64,000 bases of DNA from Lachnospiraceae bacterium (GTDB lineage: Bacteria > Bacillota > Clostridia > Lachnospirales > Lachnospiraceae): contig CAJTIU010000019.1 of assembly GCA_910576335.1 (NCBI GenBank), positions 1 to 64,000 of the forward strand, written 5' to 3'. Shown here piece after piece: positions 59,534 through 64,000 of this stretch. The number at the start of each line of letters is the position of its first letter. The stretch's first letter is position 1. Below the pieces are notes generated by a model. The model made no database searches, was not told the DNA's origin, and was given only the letters and a program-made list of their open reading frames with translations. Both the position numbers and the translations under genes were made by a program.

Positions 59534-61360
59534 ATGTGTGGAATTGTAGGTTATATCGGTAACCGGCAGGCAGCCCCGATTCTTCTGGACGGGTTGTCCA
59601 AGCTGGAGTACAGAGGATATGATTCTGCGGGAATAGCGGTTTATAACGGTGAAAAGATAGATATGGTAAAGGCACGGGGACGCCTTAAGGTTCTGGGCGA
59701 GTTGTCCCACGGCGGAGAGATCCTGCCGGGTACGGTGGGGATCGGGCACACCAGATGGGCGACTCACGGCTCGCCGTCAGACAAGAATGCCCATCCCCAC
59801 TTTAATAAGGACAGCAGCATTGTTGTTGTGCATAATGGGATTATAGAGAATTATCTGAAGCTTAAGAAGAAGCTGGAGAGGAAGGGGTATGAATTTGTCT
59901 CAGAGACAGATACAGAGGTGATTGCCCATCTGCTTGATTACTATTATACAGGCAATCCTCTTCAGGCAGTAACAAAGATTATGCACCGTATGGAAGGTTC
60001 CTATGCACTGGGAATTATTTTCCGGGATCACCCGGATGAGGTGTATGCGGTCCGCAAGGACAGCCCGCTTATTGTGGGACATACGGATGACGGGAGTATC
60101 ATTGCCTCGGATGTCCCGGCGGTGCTTAAGTACACACGGAATGTATATTTTATAGAGAATGAGGAGATCGTCCGGCTGACAAGGGAGGATATGGAGTTCT
60201 TTACAGTGGATGAGGAGCCCATTGAGAAGACCCCTGTTAAGATTGACTGGGATATTAATGCTGCCGAGAAGGGCGGCTATGAGCATTTTATGCTGAAGGA
60301 GATGTATGAGCAGCCAAAAGCAATTACGGATACCTTCTCTCCGCGGATTAAGAATGGGAAAATTGTCATCGAAGAGCTTGGTATGTCGGAGGAGGATATT
60401 CAGTCCATCAGGAAGATTATGATTGTTGCCTGCGGCTCCGCTTATCACACAGGAGTTACAAGTAAATATATATTTGAGGATCTGGCAAGAATTCCGGTGG
60501 AGGTGGATCTTGCGTCAGAGTTCCGTTATCGGAACCCGATTCTGGATGCCGGGACGCTGGTTCTTGTGATCAGCCAGTCGGGCGAGACTGCGGATACGCT
60601 GGCAGCTCTGCGTGAGTCCAAAAAGAGAGGAGCAAGGGTGCTTGGAATTGTCAATGTGGTAGGAAGTTCCATTGCCAGGGAAGCAGATAATGTCATGTAT
60701 ACATGGGCAGGACCGGAGATTGCGGTGGCGACAACCAAGGCATATTCCGCCCAGCTGATTGCCCTGTATCTGCTGGCAATGAAATTTGCGAACATACGCG
60801 GCATTCTGCCGGATGAAGGTCTGAGCCGGATGCTGGAGGAACTCAGGGCTCTGCCATGTCAGGTGGAGATGCTGCTTAACAATAAAGAGAGGATCCAGCG
60901 CTTTGCAAACCGGTATCTGGCAGCAAAGGATATCTTCTTTATCGGTAGGGGAATTGACTATGCGATTTCTCTTGAAGGCTCCCTGAAGCTTAAGGAGATC
61001 TCCTATATCCATTCAGAAGCATATGCGGCAGGGGAGTTAAAGCACGGAACCATTTCCCTGGTTGAAAAAGGGACCCTGGTTGCATCTGTGCTGACCCAGA
61101 GAGAGCTCTATAAAAAGATGATCAGCAACATGGAGGAGGTAAGGACAAGGGGAGCCTTTGTTCTTGCTGTTACCAATGAGGGAAATACAGAGGTTGAGCG
61201 CGTGGCGGATTATGTAATCTACATTCCGGAGACGAATAAATATTTTACCAATTCTCTTGCCATCATTCCGCTGCAGCTGTTCGGTTACTATATTTCCGTT
61301 GGAAGAGGCTGTGATGTAGATAAGCCGAGAAATCTTGCAAAATCCGTAACGGTAGAATAG
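59534..61360 (+). CDS. glmS: glutamine-fructose-6-phosphate aminotransferase (isomerising)
   Basis: Makes glucosamine-6-phosphate from fructose-6-phosphate and glutamine, the first step to UDP-GlcNAc. The 608-residue length is standard. The start MCGIVGYIG gives the nucleophile Cys2 of the glutaminase domain (about 1-230), followed by two SIS isomerase domains (about 280-420 and 450-590) with the CGSAYHTG and SQSGETADT sugar-phosphate loops and a C-terminal KPRNLAKSVTVE tail. I set the start at ATG 59534, with GGAGGTGG upstream, because Cys must be residue 2. It feeds both peptidoglycan and the UDP-GlcNAc-derived sugars of this locus. Confidence 0.97.
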   Translation: MCGIVGYIGNRQAAPILLDGLSKLEYRGYDSAGIAVYNGEKIDMVKARGRLKVLGELSHGGEILPGTVGIGHTRWATHGSPSDKNAHPHFNKDSSIVVVHNGIIENYLKLKKKLERKGYEFVSETDTEVIAHLLDYYYTGNPLQAVTKIMHRMEGSYALGIIFRDHPDEVYAVRKDSPLIVGHTDDGSIIASDVPAVLKYTRNVYFIENEEIVRLTREDMEFFTVDEEPIEKTPVKIDWDINAAEKGGYEHFMLKEMYEQPKAITDTFSPRIKNGKIVIEELGMSEEDIQSIRKIMIVACGSAYHTGVTSKYIFEDLARIPVEVDLASEFRYRNPILDAGTLVLVISQSGETADTLAALRESKKRGARVLGIVNVVGSSIAREADNVMYTWAGPEIAVATTKAYSAQLIALYLLAMKFANIRGILPDEGLSRMLEELRALPCQVEMLLNNKERIQRFANRYLAAKDIFFIGRGIDYAISLEGSLKLKEISYIHSEAYAAGELKHGTISLVEKGTLVASVLTQRELYKKMISNMEEVRTRGAFVLAVTNEGNTEVERVADYVIYIPETNKYFTNSLAIIPLQLFGYYISVGRGCDVDKPRNLAKSVTVE

Positions 61361-61369
61361 GTGAAAAGG

Positions 61370-62467
61370 ATGTATGATTATTTGATTGCAGGCTCCGGCC
61401 TGTTCGGAGCGATATTTGCCCATGAGGCGAAAAAGAGAGGGAAGAGCTGCCTGGTAGTAGAAAAGAGAGGGCATATTGGCGGGAATATCTATACAGAAGA
61501 GGTGGAAGGTATTCAGGTACACCGGTATGGAGCCCATATTTTCCATACGAGTAATCAGAAGGTGTGGGATTATATCCGGCAGTTTGCACAGTTTAACCGG
61601 TATACGAATTCGCCGGTAGCTGTATATAAGGGCGAGGTGTATAACCTTCCGTTCAACATGAATACCTTTAACCGGATGTGGGGCGTAATTACGCCTGCCC
61701 AGGCAAGGCAGCGGATTGAGGAGCAGAAGCGGGAGTGCCAGATCAGCAGTCCGAAGAACCTGGAGGAGCAGGCAGTCAGTCTTGTAGGCAGGGACATTTA
61801 TGAAAAGCTGGTTAAGGGTTATACGGAAAAGCAGTGGGGGCGCAGAGCATGTGAGCTTCCGCCGGAGATCATCAAGAGACTTCCGGTAAGATTCACGTAC
61901 GATAATAATTATTTTAATGACAGCTATCAGGGAATACCGGTGGGAGGCTATACACAGATTATTGAGAAGATGCTTGAGGGAACCTGTGTCCGGCTGAATA
62001 CGGATTATCTGGAGCACCGGGAAGAGCTTCGGGGACTTGCAGAGAAGGTGGTCTATACTGGTCCGGTTGACGCGTATTTTGACTACCGGTATGGGGAGCT
62101 TGAATACCGCTCTGTCCGTTTTGAGACAGAGGTGCTTGATGAAGAGAACTACCAGGGGAATGCGGTTGTGAATTATACAGAATATGAGGTTCCGTATACC
62201 CGTATTATTGAACATAAGCATTTTGAATTCGGACAGCAGCCGAAAACGGTTATATCAAAGGAATATTCTTCACCATGGAAGCGGGGGGATGAGCCCTATT
62301 ATCCGGTGAATAATGAGAGAAATAATGCTTTATATGAGAGATATGCAGCTCTTGCAGAGCAGGAAAGGAATGTGACGTTCGGGGGAAGATTAGGAAAATA
62401 CAGGTATTACGACATGCATCATGTGGCTGCGGAAGCATTGAAGTGTGTGGATGAGGAGCTGGGATAA
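61370..62467 (+). CDS. glf: UDP-galactopyranose mutase
   Basis: A 365-residue FAD enzyme that converts UDP-galactopyranose to UDP-galactofuranose. The FAD loop DYLIAGSGLFGAIFAHEA, KRGHIGGNIYTE and YGAHIFHTSNQKVWDY, PFNMNTFNRMWG, YTEKQWG and the C-terminal GGRLGKYRYYDMHHV are signatures. It predicts galactofuranose in one of the glycans; the matching galactofuranosyltransferase is not obvious and could be among the GT2 genes. I use ATG 61370 (AGGTG upstream) over GTG 61361. Confidence 0.96.
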   Translation: MYDYLIAGSGLFGAIFAHEAKKRGKSCLVVEKRGHIGGNIYTEEVEGIQVHRYGAHIFHTSNQKVWDYIRQFAQFNRYTNSPVAVYKGEVYNLPFNMNTFNRMWGVITPAQARQRIEEQKRECQISSPKNLEEQAVSLVGRDIYEKLVKGYTEKQWGRRACELPPEIIKRLPVRFTYDNNYFNDSYQGIPVGGYTQIIEKMLEGTCVRLNTDYLEHREELRGLAEKVVYTGPVDAYFDYRYGELEYRSVRFETEVLDEENYQGNAVVNYTEYEVPYTRIIEHKHFEFGQQPKTVISKEYSSPWKRGDEPYYPVNNERNNALYERYAALAEQERNVTFGGRLGKYRYYDMHHVAAEALKCVDEELG

Positions 62468-62508
62468 CTGATCTTTAGTGAATTCCGGCTAAGAAGGAAA
62501 GGCTGATT

Positions 62509-63921
62509 ATGTCAAGAAATAAAACACAGCTTATGGCTGCACAGAATGCCGCTGTCAGAAAGAGAAGACGGGACAGGAAAAAAAAGAGGATTGCCATACT
62601 GGTGACAGAGGTGATTATCTTTTCCCTGCTTGCGGGCGCGGCATTCGTGATGGCAAAGTATGATAAGTTTCAGACAGTAACCATTAATAAAAATGATCTT
62701 GGGATCAACGACGGAATCGGGCAGGAGGGCTATACAACGGTTGCCCTGTTCGGCGGAGATTCCAGGGACGGGCAGTTGGAAGAGGGGACTCATGCGGATA
62801 CCATGATTATCGCTGCCATTGATAATGAGACAAGGGAGATCCGGATGGCATCTGTCTACCGGGATACTCTTTTGAAACAGAAGAACGGCGATTATCAGAA
62901 GGCTAATTATGCTTATTTTTCAGGAGGTCCCGGTGAAGCGTTAAGTATGCTGAACAAGAATCTGGATCTGGATATCGAGGATTACGTGACAGTAGATTTT
63001 AAAGCCCTGGTGGATAGCATTGATCTGTTGGGCGGAATCGATATAGACATTAAAGAAGAGGAGCTAAAACCACTGAATAAATATATCCAGGAGACGGCAA
63101 AAGTGGCGGGTACACAGGCAAATGGCTTTTCGGAGGCCGGAAAGCAGCATCTGGATGGTGCGCAGGCTGTAACCTATGCAAGAATACGTTCTACAGCCGG
63201 AGGAGACTATACCCGGACAGAGCGTCAGCGTCTGGTGATTGAGAAGCTGTTCGAAAAGGTGATGAAGACAAATCTGTCAACTGTTAATAAGATTGTAGAC
63301 AAGGTATTTCCGCAGGTGTCCACGAGCTTTACGCTAAAAGAACTCCTGGCTCTGGCGTCTGGTATGATGAAGTATGAACTGGGTGAGAATACAGGTTTTC
63401 CGATTGATAAGACCGACGGAGAGTTTGGAACAGTGGGAAGCATCGTGATTCCCATTGGCCTGACGGAAAATGTGGTGAAGCTTCATGAATTTTTGTACCC
63501 CAAGGAAACAAAGTATACTCCTTCCAGTACAGTGGAGGAGATTGCGGCGGATATTACATTCCAGACCGGAGTGTCCTCAGATTATACAGAGGGTGACGCT
63601 GTACAGAATACAGGAGACGCCGGAGGCAGCCAGGACACAGAGGGAACCGGCTCATATACCGGAGATACCGGGGCAGCAGACCAGTACGGAGGAGACACCG
63701 GGGGAACGGATCCTTACGGAGGAGATGCGGGGGCAGCAGACCCTTACGGCGGAGATGCAGGGACAGCAGACCCTTATGCCGGAGACACAGGCATGGCAGA
63801 CCCTTACGGAGGAGATACCGGGGCAGCAGACCCTTACGGCGGAGACACAGGGGGAACAGATCCTTATGCCGGAGATACGGGGGGAACAGAGACGTATACC
63901 GGTGATCAGACAGAACAATAA
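62509..63921 (+). CDS. LytR-CpsA-Psr (LCP) family ligase with 10-residue repeat tail
   Basis: Second LCP protein, 470 residues. Basic start, membrane anchor (about 26-48), LCP domain (about 70-310) with FGGDSRDGQLEEGTHADTM, MASVYRDTLL, YVTVDFKALVDSIDLLGGI and ARIRSTAGGDYTRTERQR. The disordered tail (about 355-470) ends in eight 10-residue units of the type GDTGGTDPYG. It is clearly related to the first LCP protein across the domain, but the tails differ, so the two may serve different polymers or wall depths. It follows glf after 41 bases with AAGGAAAGG upstream. Confidence 0.93.
   Translation: MSRNKTQLMAAQNAAVRKRRRDRKKKRIAILVTEVIIFSLLAGAAFVMAKYDKFQTVTINKNDLGINDGIGQEGYTTVALFGGDSRDGQLEEGTHADTMIIAAIDNETREIRMASVYRDTLLKQKNGDYQKANYAYFSGGPGEALSMLNKNLDLDIEDYVTVDFKALVDSIDLLGGIDIDIKEEELKPLNKYIQETAKVAGTQANGFSEAGKQHLDGAQAVTYARIRSTAGGDYTRTERQRLVIEKLFEKVMKTNLSTVNKIVDKVFPQVSTSFTLKELLALASGMMKYELGENTGFPIDKTDGEFGTVGSIVIPIGLTENVVKLHEFLYPKETKYTPSSTVEEIAADITFQTGVSSDYTEGDAVQNTGDAGGSQDTEGTGSYTGDTGAADQYGGDTGGTDPYGGDAGAADPYGGDAGTADPYAGDTGMADPYGGDTGAADPYGGDTGGTDPYAGDTGGTETYTGDQTEQ
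63661..63900. repeat. eight exact-length 30-bp tandem repeats in the LCP tail
   Basis: Eight consecutive 30-base units begin with GGAGAYRCVGG and encode GDTG/AxxDPYG/A. Units 1 and 6 are nearly identical. The unit length is a multiple of three, so gain or loss of units would keep the frame. Confidence 0.92.
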
Positions 63922-63942
63922 GAAGAGAATTGAGGTAGGAAT

Positions 63943-64000
63943 ATGAAGATAGGAAAAAAGATCAGTGCCGTCATATTAGCGTTTTTTTTGAGCATATCAT
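63943..64000 (+). CDS. start of an unidentified gene, cut by the window edge
   Basis: ATG 63943 follows GAGGTAGG. The 19 visible codons read MKIGKKISAVILAFFLSIS, a basic start and a hydrophobic stretch, so it is a membrane or exported protein. This opening occurs in many anchored sensors and wall proteins, and the family cannot be told. Confidence 0.6.
   Translation, partial: MKIGKKISAVILAFFLSIS

Noticed and set aside
63661-63900. CRISPR-like array
   Set aside because: The 30-base units are directly adjacent without unique spacers, lie in frame in an LCP gene, and no cas genes are near.

Overview
The window is a cell-envelope polysaccharide locus from a Gram-positive, anaerobic, gut-type Clostridia, most likely a Lachnospiraceae member. 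The evidence is Clostridia-like codon use with strong AGGAGG ribosome sites, TTGACA-17-TATAAT promoters, TTG starts, teichoic-acid-type genes (TagG/TagH, TagB/TagF-like), LytR-CpsA-Psr ligases, and secreted hydrolases built from GH25, FN3 and SH3b modules. No lipopolysaccharide core genes are present. Genus assignment is inference. Almost all genes are on the + strand; only one gene, a polysaccharide deacetylase, is on the - strand. No tRNA, rRNA, CRISPR array or complete insertion sequence was seen.

Layout. 0.2-2.8 kb: malic enzyme, a GNAT acetyltransferase and a monofunctional peptidoglycan glycosyltransferase. 3-7.7 kb: three secreted wall proteins (L,D-transpeptidase, beta-helix protein, GH25 muramidase), ending in a perfect 60-bp palindrome. 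7.9-11.4 kb: a GT-C / GtrB / GtrA glycosylation cassette. 11.6-16.6 kb: a glucosaminidase, a sugar nucleotidyltransferase and the polyprenyl-phosphate sugar-1-phosphate transferase that starts lipid-linked assembly. 16.7-23.6 kb: a consensus promoter, an ABC-2 polysaccharide exporter, a pyruvyl-transferase-like enzyme with a novel C-terminal module, and a second GT2 / DUF2304 / DUF2142 cassette. 23.6-39 kb: an AT-rich variable region with glycosyltransferases, a candidate polymerase, a Wzx flippase and the full WbpA-B-D-E-I gene set for UDP-2,3-diacetamido-2,3-dideoxy-mannuronic acid. 39-40.8 kb: an accessory scar (truncated pRiA4b-like ORF, Rpn/PD-(D/E)XK gene, palindromic mobile elements).

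40.9-45.9 kb: teichoic-acid-like polymer genes (two TagB/TagF-like transferases around an SDR and an IspD/TarI-like cytidylyltransferase), closed by a strong bidirectional terminator. 45.9-56.5 kb: one operon with its own promoter carrying an acyltransferase-3, a Dlt-like set (acyl-adenylating ligase, carrier protein, MBOAT, SGNH protein), an alpha/beta hydrolase, a second pyruvyl-transferase-like enzyme with the same novel module, and a second GH25 muramidase. 56.6-64 kb: the deacetylase, two LCP ligases with Gly/Asp repeat tails, GlmS, UDP-galactopyranose mutase, and the start of a further gene.

Working together, GlmS, the Wbp enzymes, Glf and the nucleotidyltransferases supply activated sugars. 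WbaP and the glycosyltransferases build lipid-linked glycans, and the ABC exporter and/or Wzx move them out. GT-C and Dlt-like systems decorate them outside, LCP proteins attach them to peptidoglycan, and the transpeptidase, glycosyltransferase, muramidases, glucosaminidase and deacetylase remodel the wall.

The strongest non-gene signals are three small palindromes with GTTACT...AGTAAC ends, each flanked by an 8-bp direct repeat, and a closed multi-hairpin element at 33.4-33.6 kb.
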